DNA of 64,000 nucleotides, taken from contig NZ_JAVAMS010000004.1 in the NCBI RefSeq assembly GCF_030730945.1, positions 248,001-312,000 of the forward strand, written 5' to 3'. A model generated the notes under the pieces. That model saw only the letters and a list, made by a program, of their open reading frames with translations, did no database searches and was not told the DNA's origin. Below, in pieces: positions 1 to 9,689 of this stretch. This DNA comes from Aurantiacibacter poecillastricola. GTDB taxonomy: Bacteria; Pseudomonadota; Alphaproteobacteria; Sphingomonadales; Sphingomonadaceae. A program made the position numbers and the translations under genes. Within the stretch, counting starts at the first letter, position 1; each line of letters starts with the position of its first letter.

Positions 1-474
1 GTTCAGCTGGCGGCAGGCTCGAAGGCGCCGATCATCGGCTTCAACGTGCGACCCAACGCCAAGGCCCGTGACCTGGTGAAGCGCGACGGCGTGCGGATGA
101 TGTATCACGACGTGATCTATCACCTGACCGACGAGATCGCGAAGGAGCTCGCCGGCGAGCTCGGTCCCGAGCGGATCGAGCACGTGGTCGGCCGCGCCGA
201 GGTCAAGCAGGTGTTCCCTGCCGGCAAGCGCGACAAGGCCGCCGGTCTGCTGGTGGAGGAAGGCGTCATCCGCAAGGGTCTGCACGCCCGTCTCACCCGC
301 GAGGACGTCATCGTCTCGGCCACCGTCATCCAGTCGCTGCGGCGCTTCAAGGACGATGTGGACGAAGTCCGCGCCGGTCTCGAATGCGGCGTGGTGCTGG
401 AAGACACGAACGACATCCGGGCGGGTGACCAGCTGGAAGTGTTCGAGGTCGAAGAACGCGAGCGCGTGCTTTAA
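1..474 (+). CDS. infB: Translation initiation factor IF-2, C-terminal fragment
   Basis: The frame is open from the first base of the window, so this is the 3' end of a gene that begins upstream. The 157 visible residues match the C-terminal part of IF-2 (domains III and IV): a GFNVRP motif near the start, then RFKDDVDEVRAGLECGV and an ending IRAGDQLEVFEVEE. IF-2 is the GTPase that places initiator tRNA on the 30S subunit; the G domain lies outside the window. The gene heads a series that continues with rbfA, truB, rpsO and pnp, the usual bacterial order. Confidence 0.95.
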   Translation, partial: VQLAAGSKAPIIGFNVRPNAKARDLVKRDGVRMMYHDVIYHLTDEIAKELAGELGPERIEHVVGRAEVKQVFPAGKRDKAAGLLVEEGVIRKGLHARLTREDVIVSATVIQSLRRFKDDVDEVRAGLECGVVLEDTNDIRAGDQLEVFEVEERERVL

Positions 475-495
475 CCGCGTTGGAGTAGGCGCGTC

Positions 496-924
496 ATGTC
501 GACCAGTGATCTTCCGGCCGCACCGAACTGGCCTTCCGCCAGGACGATGGGTGCCGAGTTCGTCGGCTACGACGCCGAGAGCCACACCGCCGAAATGGCG
601 TTCGACCTGCCCGAGAGCTTCGCCAACATGCGCGGCACGGTGCAGGGCGGACTGCTGGCCGGTCCGCTGGACGAGGCGATGGGCGCGGCGGTTTTCCTCT
701 CCAGCGGCGGCAAGCTGCAACTCTCGCTCGACATCAACCTCTCGCTGCTGCGGCCCGTGCCGCTGGGGCGGGTGACGGTGACGGCGCGGGCGGTGAAGGG
801 CGGCAGGCGCGTCACCTTTGTGGAAAGCGAGCTGTTCGACAAGGACGGCAAGCTGTGCGCACGTGCGACGGCGACTACCATGACGACGGAGTGGCCGAGC
901 GAGAAGCCCGAAGGCGACGGCTGA
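496..924 (+). CDS. PaaI-family (hotdog fold) thioesterase
   Basis: A 142-residue protein of the size and pattern of hotdog-fold acyl-CoA thioesterases. The central helix segment GTVQGGLLAGPLDEAMG carries the G-G and D/E pattern in which the acidic residue activates water in PaaI-like enzymes. It begins 21 bases after the infB stop, and its stop overlaps the next gene's start (TGATG), so it is co-transcribed. The acyl substrate cannot be told from the sequence. Confidence 0.85.
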   Translation: MSTSDLPAAPNWPSARTMGAEFVGYDAESHTAEMAFDLPESFANMRGTVQGGLLAGPLDEAMGAAVFLSSGGKLQLSLDINLSLLRPVPLGRVTVTARAVKGGRRVTFVESELFDKDGKLCARATATTMTTEWPSEKPEGDG

Positions 925-1457
925 TGGCCCGGTGCGTTGCCTTGCTCGGCTCGATCAATGTCGGCGGCAACCGGGTCAAGATGGCCGACCTGCGCAAGGC
1001 TTTCGAGCGGGCAGGTTTCACCAATGTCGCGACGGTCACCGCCAGCGGGAATGTGCTGTTCGATGATAATAGTTCTGCCAATGCGGGTGCAAGGATTGCC
1101 GGCTTGCTGCAGGAGGAATTCGGGATCGACAGCTTCGCAGCCCTGCGCTCCGCCGAAGAGCTGACCGCGGCGCTTGCCGAAAACCCCTTTGCCGGAACGG
1201 GCGAGGACAAGCTTGTCCACACCATGTTTCTCGAGACGCAACCCGGCGGCGAAGCTTTCTCTCGGCTGGAGGTCGATCACGCTGGACGCGGTCCGGAGAA
1301 AGTCGCACCGGGAACCTGCGCCCTCCACATCGACTATGTCGAAGGGGCGGGCAATTCGAAGCTCACCAAGCCCTTCATAGAGCGCCGCCTCGGTTGCCGG
1401 GGTACGGCGCGAAACGTCACCTCGATCCGCCGGATCATCGCAGCTATGGAACAGTAA
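924..1457 (+). CDS. DUF1697 domain-containing protein
   Basis: A 177-residue protein that opens with [18 protein letters not shown] and continues with [10 protein letters not shown], the signature of the DUF1697 family. Its function is not established. The ATG at 924 overlaps the preceding TGA by one base; an in-frame upstream ATG at 855 lies inside the thioesterase gene and is unlikely. The stop overlaps the rbfA start by one base (TAATG), which implies translational coupling inside the infB-rbfA operon. Confidence 0.85.
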   Translation: MARCVALLGSINVGGNRVKMADLRKAFERAGFTNVATVTASGNVLFDDNSSANAGARIAGLLQEEFGIDSFAALRSAEELTAALAENPFAGTGEDKLVHTMFLETQPGGEAFSRLEVDHAGRGPEKVAPGTCALHIDYVEGAGNSKLTKPFIERRLGCRGTARNVTSIRRIIAAMEQ

Positions 1458-1867
1458 TGGCACGCCATTCCAACCCGCAAGACCAGTCCGTCCGCCTGTT
1501 GAAAGTGGGCGAGCGGGTGCGGCATATCCTCTCCGAATTGCTGGCGCGGGGCGAGGCGCATGACGATACACTGCGCGCGTCCAACATCTCGGTGACAGAG
1601 GTTCGCATGTCGCCCGACCTTCGCAACGCCAAGGTCTACGTGAAGCCGCTGCTGGGCGAGGACGAGGACGTCATCGTCAAGGCGCTGCGGACCAACACCG
1701 CCTTTTTCCAGCGCGAGGTCGCCCAGCGCCTCGGCCTGAAATTCGCGCCCAAGCTGCAATTCCGCGCCGACGAGAGTTTCGAGGAAGCGAGCCGGATCGA
1801 GCAATTGCTGGACGATCCCAAGGTGCGCCGCGATCTCGACGACGATGAGGCGGACGAGGAAAGCTAG
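1457..1867 (+). CDS. rbfA: Ribosome-binding factor A
   Basis: A 136-residue KH-like protein that assists late 16S rRNA maturation of the 30S subunit. Diagnostic parts are [10 protein letters not shown] near the N-terminus, [19 protein letters not shown] in the middle and [23 protein letters not shown] at the end. The ATG at 1457 shares its A with the previous stop. The 3' end overlaps the convergent flavodoxin gene by four bases, so the operon may end here, with truB and rpsO further on transcribed separately. Confidence 0.95.
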   Translation: MARHSNPQDQSVRLLKVGERVRHILSELLARGEAHDDTLRASNISVTEVRMSPDLRNAKVYVKPLLGEDEDVIVKALRTNTAFFQREVAQRLGLKFAPKLQFRADESFEEASRIEQLLDDPKVRRDLDDDEADEES

Positions 1868-2355
1868 AACACCCCGATTTCCAGCCCCGCGGCAAGCGTC
1901 GCGCCCAGTTCGCGGGCCTGCTCAAGCTCCGCTTCGCCGATGGTCTTGTCGGCGAGGATTTCGTCTTTCGTCTGCGCGCCGACATTGACGATGGGCGTAT
2001 CCGCCACGCGCTTCAGTCGCCAGCCCTGGCAGATGCGTTCGAGCTGTGCCTTCGCATTCTCGCCGTCCGAGCCTGCGCAGATGATCGCGGCGTAGGGGCG
2101 GCCCTCGATCCTGCCCAGCACCTCGTAATAGGTGCGGTCGAAGAAGGCTTTCATGACGCCTGCAATGGCGGCAAGGTTCTCCGGGCAGGCGAAGAGATAG
2201 CCATCGGCTTCGAGCAGGTCTTGCGGTCCGGCGTCCTCGGCTCTCAGGAAACGGATATCGACACCGCCTGCTTCCTCGGCAGCCTTGCGTGCGGCCTCGG
2301 CCAGTTGCTGGCTGCCGCCGGTGCGCGAGTACCAGATGATGGCGAGCGTGGTCAT
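1864..2355 (-). CDS. Flavodoxin-like / NAD(P)H-dependent reductase family protein
   Basis: A 163-residue flavodoxin-fold protein. The N-terminal strand and loop, [17 protein letters not shown], is the FMN phosphate-binding loop (S-R-T-G-x-S), and [20 protein letters not shown] fits the second flavin-contact loop region. It probably binds FMN and transfers electrons in the cytoplasm; the partner is unknown. It overlaps the AbgT gene start by four bases (ATGA), so the two are one minus-strand operon, with the transporter first. Confidence 0.8.
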   Translation of the reverse strand: MTTLAIIWYSRTGGSQQLAEAARKAAEEAGGVDIRFLRAEDAGPQDLLEADGYLFACPENLAAIAGVMKAFFDRTYYEVLGRIEGRPYAAIICAGSDGENAKAQLERICQGWRLKRVADTPIVNVGAQTKDEILADKTIGEAELEQARELGATLAAGLEIGVF

Positions 2356-3950
2356 GGTGCGAGCAGGTCCGAATGCACGTTTGCGCCGGGGCCAAGGGGG
2401 ATGTCGAAGATCACCCAGCCCGCAGTGAGAGCCATGCCCACGGTCATGATTCCAGCTGCATAGGGCATCATCGTCGCGGTCAGGCTGCCGATGCCGAAGC
2501 TCGTCACCCAGCGCTGGCAGAAAACCAGCACCAACGGGAAATAGGGCATGAGCGGGGTTATGATGTTGGTGCCGCTATCGCCCACGCGGTAGGCAGCGGT
2601 GGTCATTTCGGGCGAGAGGCCGAGCAGGAGCAGCATCGGCACCATGACAGGGCCCAGCACCGCCCATTTCGCGCTGGCCGAGCCGATCAGAAGGTTCAGC
2701 GCCGCGCCGAACAGCAAGACACCCAGCAACATGGCCCAACTCGGCAATCCGCTGGCGCGCAGGGCCGCGGAGCCGTCAACCGCCAGCACCAGCCCCATGT
2801 TGCTCCATGCGAACATCGCCACGAAATGCGCGGCGGCGAAGGCGAGGACCATGTAGTAGGCCATGTCCTTCATCGCGCCCGCCATCATCTCGACAAGGTC
2901 GGACTGGCTCTGGATCGTACCAGCCGCGCGGCCGTAAGCCCAGCCGGGCAGCAGGAAGACGAGCAGGAAAAACGGCAGCAGGCTGCGATAGAAGGGTGTC
3001 AGCCGGCCCTCGGGCGGGGCATCGGGGTCGACCAGCGGTGCGTCGGGCATCAGCACCAGCGCCGCCCACAGGGCAATCAGTGCGAGCACCACAAGGCCGG
3101 CATTACGCAGGCCCCGGCGCTGTTCGGGCGTGGTGGCGGTATTGTCGTCCTCTCCGCCCATGCCTGCCGATCCGTCCAGCGCATAGCCCGACAGGCGCGG
3201 CTCGATGATGCGGTCGGTGACGTACCAGATTACCGGCAGGTAGAAGATCGTCATCGCCGCGATGAAGTACCAGTTGCCCGCGATATTGGCGGTCCAGTCG
3301 GTGAGGACGGTGTTCACGCTCGCCTCGGTAATGCCGAGCAGCAGCGCGTCGAGCTGGCCGGGCAGGAGATTGGCCGAGAACCCGCCCGATACCGCGGCGA
3401 AGCTGGCGGCGATGCCCACCAGCGGATGGCGTCCGGCGGCGTGGTATACGATGCCCGCCAGCGGGATCATCACCACGAAAGCCGCGTCCGCCGCGTGGTT
3501 GCCCATCATCGAGACCAGCGCCACCGCCGGAGTGAGCCACCTTCCCGATACCCGAGCCATGCTCGCGCGCATGGCGGTGGCGAACAGGCCGGAGCGCTCC
3601 GCCACGCCCGCGCCCAGCATTACCGTGAGGACGTAGCCGAGCGGCGGGAAGTGCGTGAAGGTCTCCGGCATCAGCGTCAGCAGACGGCGCAGGTTCTCGC
3701 CCGACAGCAGGCTTTCGACGGCGATAATGCGATTGGCGCCGGTTTCGGGATCGATCTCCACCGGGTGCGGGGCGGACCATCCTGCCAGCGAGGCCACGAC
3801 CGAGATCGCCACCAGCGCGAGGATGAACCACAGGAACAGGAAGACCGGATCGGGCAGCTTGTTGCCGCTGCGCTCCACCCAGCCGAGGAAGCCCGTCTGC
3901 GAGGAAGCCGCGCCGTTCTGCGTGGTGCCTGTGTCGGTCTTACTGGCCAT
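2352..3950 (-). CDS. AbgT-family transporter (p-aminobenzoyl-glutamate type)
   Basis: A 532-residue integral membrane protein. The N-terminal segment FLGWVERSGNKLPDPVFLFL is characteristic of AbgT, followed by about a dozen hydrophobic helices, and the GDSGTNIITPLMPYFPLVL stretch near the C-terminus is the conserved AbgT core. Members import p-aminobenzoyl-glutamate or export sulfonamides and other antimetabolites by proton exchange. A flavodoxin-like gene follows with a four-base overlap. The exact substrate is not decidable from sequence. Confidence 0.9.
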   Translation of the reverse strand: MASKTDTGTTQNGAASSQTGFLGWVERSGNKLPDPVFLFLWFILALVAISVVASLAGWSAPHPVEIDPETGANRIIAVESLLSGENLRRLLTLMPETFTHFPPLGYVLTVMLGAGVAERSGLFATAMRASMARVSGRWLTPAVALVSMMGNHAADAAFVVMIPLAGIVYHAAGRHPLVGIAASFAAVSGGFSANLLPGQLDALLLGITEASVNTVLTDWTANIAGNWYFIAAMTIFYLPVIWYVTDRIIEPRLSGYALDGSAGMGGEDDNTATTPEQRRGLRNAGLVVLALIALWAALVLMPDAPLVDPDAPPEGRLTPFYRSLLPFFLLVFLLPGWAYGRAAGTIQSQSDLVEMMAGAMKDMAYYMVLAFAAAHFVAMFAWSNMGLVLAVDGSAALRASGLPSWAMLLGVLLFGAALNLLIGSASAKWAVLGPVMVPMLLLLGLSPEMTTAAYRVGDSGTNIITPLMPYFPLVLVFCQRWVTSFGIGSLTATMMPYAAGIMTVGMALTAGWVIFDIPLGPGANVHSDLLAP

Positions 3951-4046
3951 GCATGTCCCTCGGGCCGAAAGCGGCAGACTGTCATGGCGCCCGGGCGAGG
4001 TCCAGCCTCTTTACCCGCGAACCGAATACCCCCATCTAGCCTCGCA

Positions 4047-4733
4047 ATGAGCGAAACCATCCTACTGGCAGCGATCCTGATCCCGTGCCTGATCGTTGCC
4101 ATCGTCTTTCACGAGGTGGCGCATGGCTATGTCGCCATGCTGCTGGGCGATCCCACCGCGAAGGAACGGCGGCGGCTGTCGCTCAATCCTGTCCGCCACG
4201 TGGACCCTGTCGGCACGCTGCTGGTGCCCGGTGGTCTGGCGCTTGCCGGGTTGCCGGTGTTCGGCTGGGCCAAGCCGGTGCCGGTTATCAAGCAGCGGCT
4301 CGACAATCCGCGCTTCGGCATGATGGCAGTGGCCGCGGCAGGGCCGGGGACCAATTTCGTACTGGCGCTGGTGGCGGCGATTGCGCTGGGGCTGGTAATG
4401 CCCGCTGGCGGCGTGCCGCTGAACGAGGACCCGGGCATCGTGGTGATGGGGCTCACATATTTCATCATGATCAACCTGTTCCTGGCGCTGTTCAACCTGC
4501 TGCCGATCCCGCCTTTCGACGGTTCGCATATCGTGGAGGGCCTGCTGCCCCGCTCCGCCGCGCGCGTCTATGAGCGGATCCGTCCGCTCGGCTTCCCGCT
4601 GCTTTTCGTGCTGCTGCTGGTGGTGCCCTATGTCTTTCCCGAGGCCAACATCATCGAGAACTTCGTCATTCCGCCGGTGGAATGGGCGATGGGCCATTAT
4701 TTCGCGGTAACCGACTGGGTGGCGGGTGCCTGA
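4047..4733 (+). CDS. Site-2 protease family (M50) membrane metalloprotease
   Basis: A 228-residue multi-pass membrane protein. The zinc motif HEVAH is at residues 22-26 in the first helix, and the second metal-ligand motif NLLPIPPFDGSH is in the C-terminal half. It lacks a PDZ domain, so it belongs to the short M50 group rather than to RseP. The start at 4047 puts the zinc motif at the expected distance from the N-terminus; the open frame upstream is only antisense to the AbgT gene. It overlaps truB by eight bases. Confidence 0.88.
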   Translation: MSETILLAAILIPCLIVAIVFHEVAHGYVAMLLGDPTAKERRRLSLNPVRHVDPVGTLLVPGGLALAGLPVFGWAKPVPVIKQRLDNPRFGMMAVAAAGPGTNFVLALVAAIALGLVMPAGGVPLNEDPGIVVMGLTYFIMINLFLALFNLLPIPPFDGSHIVEGLLPRSAARVYERIRPLGFPLLFVLLLVVPYVFPEANIIENFVIPPVEWAMGHYFAVTDWVAGA

Positions 4734-5706
4734 TCCCGCTGCGCCTCATGGCTGGCTGATCCTCGACAAGCCGCGCGGGCTGGGCTCCACGCAGGCCGTG
4801 GGCGCGGTGAAGCGGAACTTGCGCGAAGGCGGCTACCCGAAGGTGAAGGTGGGCCATGGTGGCACGCTCGACCCGCTGGCAGAGGGCGTGCTGCCGATCG
4901 CGCTGGGCGAGGCGACGAAGCTCTCGGGTCGCATGCTGGACAGCGACAAGACCTATGAATTCACCATCCAGTTCGGCGAGGAGACCGATACGCTGGATGC
5001 AGAAGGCGAAGTGGTCGATCGTACCGACCGGCGCCCGCCACTGGCCGCGGTCGCGGGTATCTGCCAGCACTTCACCGGCGCAATCGAGCAGGTGCCGCCC
5101 AAATATTCCGCGCTGAAAGTGGATGGGAAGCGCGCCTACGATCTTGCCCGCAGGGGCGAGGATGTGGACCTCGAAACGCGCCGCGTCACCATCCATTCGC
5201 TGGAATTCCTCGGGCCGGACCTTTCGCACCAGGGCGTCTCGGCCTTCGATACGACGCTTGGGAGGCCCGATCCCTACGACCCGCAGGCTCCGCTGGAACT
5301 GGCCGACAGCGTCACGCTGGTCGCGCATGTCAGCAAGGGGACGTATATCCGTTCGCTTGCACGCGATATCGCGCATGCTCTTGGCACGCTGGGGCATGTC
5401 ACCTATCTACGGCGTACCAAAGCGGGCCCTTTCAGCGAGGATCAGGCGATTTCGCTGGACAAGCTGAACGAAATCGGTAAGGGCGCGCCACTTCAAGACC
5501 ACCTCCTGCCGCTGGAGGCGGGGCTGGACGGTATCCCGGCCCTCGCTCTCGATCCGGATAGTGCGCAGGCGGCCCGACAGGGCCGGGTCGTATCCGGATT
5601 GCCCCAACCCGACGGGCTCTATTTTGCCAAGCTGGAGGATACTCCGGTCGCGCTGGTGGAGATCGAAGGGGGCGACATGAAGGTCGCAAGGGGTTTCAAC
5701 ATCTGA
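4726..5706 (+). CDS. truB: tRNA pseudouridine(55) synthase TruB
   Basis: A 326-residue enzyme that makes pseudouridine 55 in the T loop of tRNAs. The catalytic aspartate is Asp49 in the motif [32 protein letters not shown] and [13 protein letters not shown] are other family blocks. The start is a GTG inside the end of the M50 gene. rpsO follows 25 bases later, as in many bacteria. Confidence 0.95.
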   Translation: MPDPAAPHGWLILDKPRGLGSTQAVGAVKRNLREGGYPKVKVGHGGTLDPLAEGVLPIALGEATKLSGRMLDSDKTYEFTIQFGEETDTLDAEGEVVDRTDRRPPLAAVAGICQHFTGAIEQVPPKYSALKVDGKRAYDLARRGEDVDLETRRVTIHSLEFLGPDLSHQGVSAFDTTLGRPDPYDPQAPLELADSVTLVAHVSKGTYIRSLARDIAHALGTLGHVTYLRRTKAGPFSEDQAISLDKLNEIGKGAPLQDHLLPLEAGLDGIPALALDPDSAQAARQGRVVSGLPQPDGLYFAKLEDTPVALVEIEGGDMKVARGFNI

Positions 5707-5731
5707 GGATACCGCGAAAGGTAAGACTACT

Positions 5732-6001
5732 ATGTCGGTTACTGCCGAGAAGAAGCAGGAAATCATTCAGGACAACGCCACCAACAAGGGCGATACCGGT
5801 TCGCCGGAAGTCCAGGTCGCCATCCTGACCGAGCGTATTCGCAACCTGACCGAGCATTTCAAGGACCACCACAAGGACAATCACTCCCGTCGTGGCCTGC
5901 TCAAGATGGTCAACAAGCGTCGCAGCCTGCTGGCCTATCTGAAGAAGAAGGATCTGGAGCGGTACAACGCGCTGATCCAGAAGCTGGGTCTTCGCAAGTA
6001 A
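5732..6001 (+). CDS. rpsO: 30S ribosomal protein S15
   Basis: An 89-residue protein with the S15 signature: [21 protein letters not shown], the [22 protein letters not shown]-binding loop and the C-terminal LIQKLGLRK. It binds the central domain of 16S rRNA and nucleates its assembly. It lies between truB and pnp and is followed at once by a strong hairpin terminator. Confidence 0.98.
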   Translation: MSVTAEKKQEIIQDNATNKGDTGSPEVQVAILTERIRNLTEHFKDHHKDNHSRRGLLKMVNKRRSLLAYLKKKDLERYNALIQKLGLRK

Positions 6002-6010
6002 GAGTTTCTC

Positions 6011-6039
6011 GAAGGGGCGGCTCCAAGGGCCGCCCCTTC
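6011..6039 (+). terminator. Hairpin terminator after rpsO
   Basis: A perfect 11-bp GC-rich inverted repeat (arms 6011-6021 and 6029-6039) with a 7-base loop lies 10 bases after the rpsO stop. It is followed by a modest T/C-rich stretch rather than a strict T run. It probably ends or attenuates rpsO transcription ahead of pnp. Confidence 0.75.
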
Positions 6040-6085
6040 GTCTATCTGCAAGCCGTCACATTCGGCTGGCATTTTGAAAGGGCAT

Positions 6086-6155
6086 CCTTCGCAATTCGGT
6101 GAAGGGGCCATGAGGCCAAGACAGGCCTCGCACCGGACCGGGACGGATCACCCGG
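6086..6155 (+). promoter_or_regulatory. Structured pnp 5' leader
   Basis: Three consecutive short inverted repeats lie between the rpsO terminator and pnp: 6086-6090/6101-6105 (CCTTC/GAAGG), 6112-6117/6124-6129 (GAGGCC/GGCCTC) and 6138-6142/6151-6155 (CCGGG/CCCGG). In enterobacteria the pnp leader is a hairpin processed by RNase III and used in PNPase autoregulation. A similar role here is an inference from position. Confidence 0.35.
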
Positions 6156-6207
6156 AAAAAGTAGGCCCCGCGATGCAATGTGGCACGCGGGTTCAGAAGG
6201 AAAATCA

Positions 6208-8526
6208 ATGTTCGACACGAAAACCGTATCGCTGGAGTGGGGCGGAAAGACCCTCACTCTGGAAACCGGCCGTATTGCCCGTCAGGCCGACGGCGCCGTT
6301 TTGGCCACCTATGGCGAAACCGTGGTGCTGTGCGCCGTGACCGCCGCCCGCAGTGTGAAGGAAGGGCAGGACTTCTTCCCGCTCACCGTTCACTACCAGG
6401 AAAAATTCTCCGCCGCGGGCCGTATCCCCGGTGGCTTCTTCAAGCGCGAAGGCCGCGCGACGGAGAAGGAAACGCTCACCTCCCGCCTGATCGACCGCCC
6501 CGTGCGCCCGCTCTTCCCGGAAGGTTTCTATAACGAGATCAACGTGATCTGCCAGGTCCTCTCCTATGATGGCGAGACCGAGCCCGATATCGTCGCGATG
6601 ATCGCCGCCTCTGCCGCGCTGACCATCTCCGGCGTGCCCTTCATGGGCCCGATCGGTGCCGCGCGCGTCGGCTTCCGCAATGGCGAATACGAACTGAACC
6701 CGAGCCTCGACAAGGCGCTGGACGAAGAAGGTCGCCTCGACCTCGTCGTTGCCGCCACGCAGGACGCGGTGATGATGGTGGAATCCGAAGCCAAGGAGCT
6801 GACCGAAGAGGAAATGCTCGGCGCCGTCATGTTCGCGCACGAGGAAAGCCGCAAGGTCATCGGCGCGATCATCGATCTCGCCGAAAAGGCCGCCAAGGAT
6901 CCGTGGGAACTGCAGCCGGTCGAGGACAAGACGGCCACGCTGGAGGAACTGCGCGGCATCATCGGCGCAGACCTCGAAGCTGCCTACAAGATCACCGACA
7001 AGGGCGCTCGCCAGGATGCCGTGAATGCGGCGCGCGAGAAGGCCCGCGCTCACTACGAGAGCCTGGATCATGACGATCCGGCCGAATATCTCGGCAAGCT
7101 CAAGCTGGTGAAGAAGCTGGAAAGCGACATCGTGCGCAAGGCCATCCTCAAGGACGGCCAGCGTATCGACGGCCGCCGCACCGACGAGGTTCGCCCGATC
7201 GAGGCGATGGTCGGCCTGCTGCCCCGTACGCACGGCTCCGCCCTGTTCACGCGCGGTGAAACGCAGGCGATCTGCACCACCACGCTGGGCACCAAGGATG
7301 CCGAGCAGATGATCGACGGGCTGGAAGGCCTTTCGTACAACCACTTCATGCTGCACTACAACTTCCCGCCCTATTCGGTAGGCGAGGTTGGCCGCTTCGG
7401 CTTCACCAGCCGCCGCGAGACCGGCCACGGCAAGCTGGCATGGCGCGCGCTGCACCCGGTGCTGCCTGCGCATGAGGATTTCCCCTACACCATCCGCATC
7501 CTGTCCGACATCACGGAGAGCAATGGCTCGTCCTCGATGGCGACGGTGTGCGGCGGCTGCCTTGCCATGATGGACGCAGGCGTTCCCATCCAGCGCCCCG
7601 TTTCGGGCATCGCCATGGGCCTGATCCTGGAAGGCGAGGACTTCACCGTGCTGTCCGACATCCTGGGCGACGAGGATCACCTCGGCGACATGGACTTCAA
7701 GGTGGCGGGCTCCGAAAAGGGCATCACCAGCCTCCAGATGGACATCAAGGTGGCCGGCATCACCAAGGAAATCATGCAGACCGCGCTGGAGCAGGCGAAG
7801 GCCGGTCGTTCGCATATCCTGGGCAAGATGACCGAAGCGCTTTCGGGCGCCCGCGGTGAAGTCTCCAAGCATGCTCCGCGTATCGAGACGATGCAGATCG
7901 ACAAGGCGAAGATCCGCGACGTTATCGGCACGGGCGGCAAGGTGATCCGCGAGATCGTGGCCGAAACCGGTGCCAAGGTCGACATCGACGACGAGGGCGT
8001 GATCAAGATCAGCTCCTCCAACGCCGACGAGATCGAAGCCGCGAAGCGGTGGATCGAAGGCATCGTCGAAGAGGCGGAAGTCGGCAAGATCTACACCGGC
8101 AAGGTCGTCAACATCGTCGACTTCGGTGCGTTCGTGAACTTCATGGGTGGCAAGGACGGTCTCGTCCACGTGTCCGAAATGAAGAACGAGCGCGTCGAGA
8201 AGCCGACCGACGTCGTGTCCGAAGGGCAGGAAGTGAAGGTCAAGGTCCTCGAGATCGACAATCGCGGCAAGGTCCGCCTGTCGATGCGCGTCGTCGACCA
8301 GGAAACCGGCGAAGAGCTGGAAGACACCCGCCCGCCCAGAGAACCCCGGGGCGAGAAGCGTGAAGGCGGCGGCGACCGTGGTGGCCGTGGCGGCGATCGC
8401 CGGGGCCCGCGTGGCGGTGGCGGCGGTGGCCGTGGCCGTGGCGGCGACCGTGGCGGTCGCGGTGGCAACAAGGACGGCGACGGCGGCGGTGCCGACCACA
8501 TGCCCGCCTTCCTGAAGGACGACTAA
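6208..8526 (+). CDS. pnp: Polyribonucleotide nucleotidyltransferase (PNPase)
   Basis: A 772-residue phosphorolytic 3'-5' exoribonuclease. In order it has two RNase PH domains around an all-helical linker, a KH domain with [19 protein letters not shown], an S1 domain with [21 protein letters not shown], and a tail of about 55 residues dominated by RGG and GGD repeats. The ATG at 6208 is preceded by a GAAGGA ribosome-binding site. Gly/Arg-rich tails of this kind bind RNA or degradosome partners in other proteins. Confidence 0.97.
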   Translation: MFDTKTVSLEWGGKTLTLETGRIARQADGAVLATYGETVVLCAVTAARSVKEGQDFFPLTVHYQEKFSAAGRIPGGFFKREGRATEKETLTSRLIDRPVRPLFPEGFYNEINVICQVLSYDGETEPDIVAMIAASAALTISGVPFMGPIGAARVGFRNGEYELNPSLDKALDEEGRLDLVVAATQDAVMMVESEAKELTEEEMLGAVMFAHEESRKVIGAIIDLAEKAAKDPWELQPVEDKTATLEELRGIIGADLEAAYKITDKGARQDAVNAAREKARAHYESLDHDDPAEYLGKLKLVKKLESDIVRKAILKDGQRIDGRRTDEVRPIEAMVGLLPRTHGSALFTRGETQAICTTTLGTKDAEQMIDGLEGLSYNHFMLHYNFPPYSVGEVGRFGFTSRRETGHGKLAWRALHPVLPAHEDFPYTIRILSDITESNGSSSMATVCGGCLAMMDAGVPIQRPVSGIAMGLILEGEDFTVLSDILGDEDHLGDMDFKVAGSEKGITSLQMDIKVAGITKEIMQTALEQAKAGRSHILGKMTEALSGARGEVSKHAPRIETMQIDKAKIRDVIGTGGKVIREIVAETGAKVDIDDEGVIKISSSNADEIEAAKRWIEGIVEEAEVGKIYTGKVVNIVDFGAFVNFMGGKDGLVHVSEMKNERVEKPTDVVSEGQEVKVKVLEIDNRGKVRLSMRVVDQETGEELEDTRPPREPRGEKREGGGDRGGRGGDRRGPRGGGGGGRGRGGDRGGRGGNKDGDGGGADHMPAFLKDD

Positions 8527-8557
8527 GCCCGGAACCTCCTGAAGGTTCAGGCAATTG

Positions 8558-8589
8558 GGGGCCGCGAGGGTATCAACTCTCGCGGCCCC
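8558..8589 (+). terminator. Hairpin terminator after pnp
   Basis: A perfect 11-bp inverted repeat, GGGGCCGCGAG (8558-8568) with CTCGCGGCCCC (8579-8589), can extend by two more pairs to leave a six-base loop. It is followed by TGTTCTTCC. It ends the translation and RNA-decay cluster. Confidence 0.8.
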
Positions 8590-8624
8590 TGTTCTTCCCA
8601 ACATTCGAACCGAGGCACACGACC

Positions 8625-9689
8625 ATGTTCAGGGCGGTTGGCGAGCTACCGAAGAACAGCCTCACTTTCCTGCAGCGCCTGCCGCTTGCACGCTCGAGGC
8701 CGTGGATCGGCTACGGCGTCGCCATCGTCGCCAGCCTTGCCGGCCTGCTGACGCGCTGGGGAGTGGGCGCCGCGCTGCCTGCAGGCTTTCCCTACATCAC
8801 CTTCTTCCCGCCGGTTATCCTTACAGCGTTCTTCTTCGGAGTGCGCCCGGGGGCGCTCGCGGCGATCCTGTGCGGCCTGCTGAGCTGGTATTTCTTCATC
8901 CCGCCGCTCGAAAGTTTCGCGCTGGACTACCGCGCGATCGTGGCTCTCGCCTTCTTCACCCTCATCGTGGTGGTCGATATCGCGCTCGTTCACTGGATGC
9001 AGCTTGCCAATGCGCGCCTCGCACTGGCGGAAAAGCGCAGCGCGGAACTGGCGGGCACGCGCGAAATGCTCTTCCAGGAATTGCAGCACCGGGTTGGCAA
9101 CAATTTGCAGATGATGTCTGCTATCCTGCAATTGCAGGAGCGCCGCCTGAAGGACGATACCGCGAAGTTCGCCCTGTCCGAGGCCTCGCGGAGACTGGGC
9201 TTGGTTGGACGCCTGCAACGCACGCTATACAAGTCCGACGGGGCGCAGCTGTCGCTCGGCAATTACATCGACCGCATCGTGCGCGACACCCTGGGGGTCT
9301 CCGGACGAGAGGATATTCTCTACAGCTTCGATGCCCAGGCCAGCGGTGTCCTGCCGTCAGAAAACGCGGTGCCCACGGCGCTGGTGGTTGCCGAAGCGAT
9401 CAGCAACACCATTGAACATGCCTATGACGAGCAGGGCGGCCCGCTTGAAGTCACCGTGGTGGAAAACGATGACGATTGCTACGTTATCTGCATCCAGGAC
9501 GAGGGCAAGGGCTTGCCCGACGGCTTCGAACTGAAGAATGCCAACAGTCTGGGCCTGCGCATCGCGGTGAGCCTGGCGCGCGGCCTCGGCGGCGAATTCA
9601 CACTCGACAATCGCGAGGACGGGAAGGGCGCCATCGCCCGGCTCGTCATACCCATGTCCAAGGAAGGTAATCCCGATGCTGCCGCGTGA
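8625..9689 (+). CDS. Membrane sensor histidine kinase (DUF4118 + HisKA_2/HWE type)
   Basis: A 354-residue kinase. Residues about 25-128 form three to four membrane helices typical of the DUF4118 sensor. The phospho-acceptor helix LFQELQHRVGNNLQMMSAIL (His155) is the HisKA_2 form found in alphaproteobacterial HWE-like kinases. The ATPase part follows with an N box (VVAEAISNTIEHAY) and a G box (DEGKGLPDGF, GLRIAVSLARGLGG). No response regulator lies next to it. The last 14 bases overlap the next gene. Confidence 0.88.
   Translation: MFRAVGELPKNSLTFLQRLPLARSRPWIGYGVAIVASLAGLLTRWGVGAALPAGFPYITFFPPVILTAFFFGVRPGALAAILCGLLSWYFFIPPLESFALDYRAIVALAFFTLIVVVDIALVHWMQLANARLALAEKRSAELAGTREMLFQELQHRVGNNLQMMSAILQLQERRLKDDTAKFALSEASRRLGLVGRLQRTLYKSDGAQLSLGNYIDRIVRDTLGVSGREDILYSFDAQASGVLPSENAVPTALVVAEAISNTIEHAYDEQGGPLEVTVVENDDDCYVICIQDEGKGLPDGFELKNANSLGLRIAVSLARGLGGEFTLDNREDGKGAIARLVIPMSKEGNPDAAA

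Noticed and set aside
2373..4046. A 558-codon N-terminal extension of the M50 protease
   Set aside because: It is antisense to the AbgT gene and His/Arg/Gln-rich; the protease motifs and normal length fit a start at 4047.
6205..8604. A 799-codon open frame antisense to pnp
   Set aside because: Pnp is certain on the plus strand; long antisense frames are expected in this GC-rich codon usage, and the translation shows no domain.
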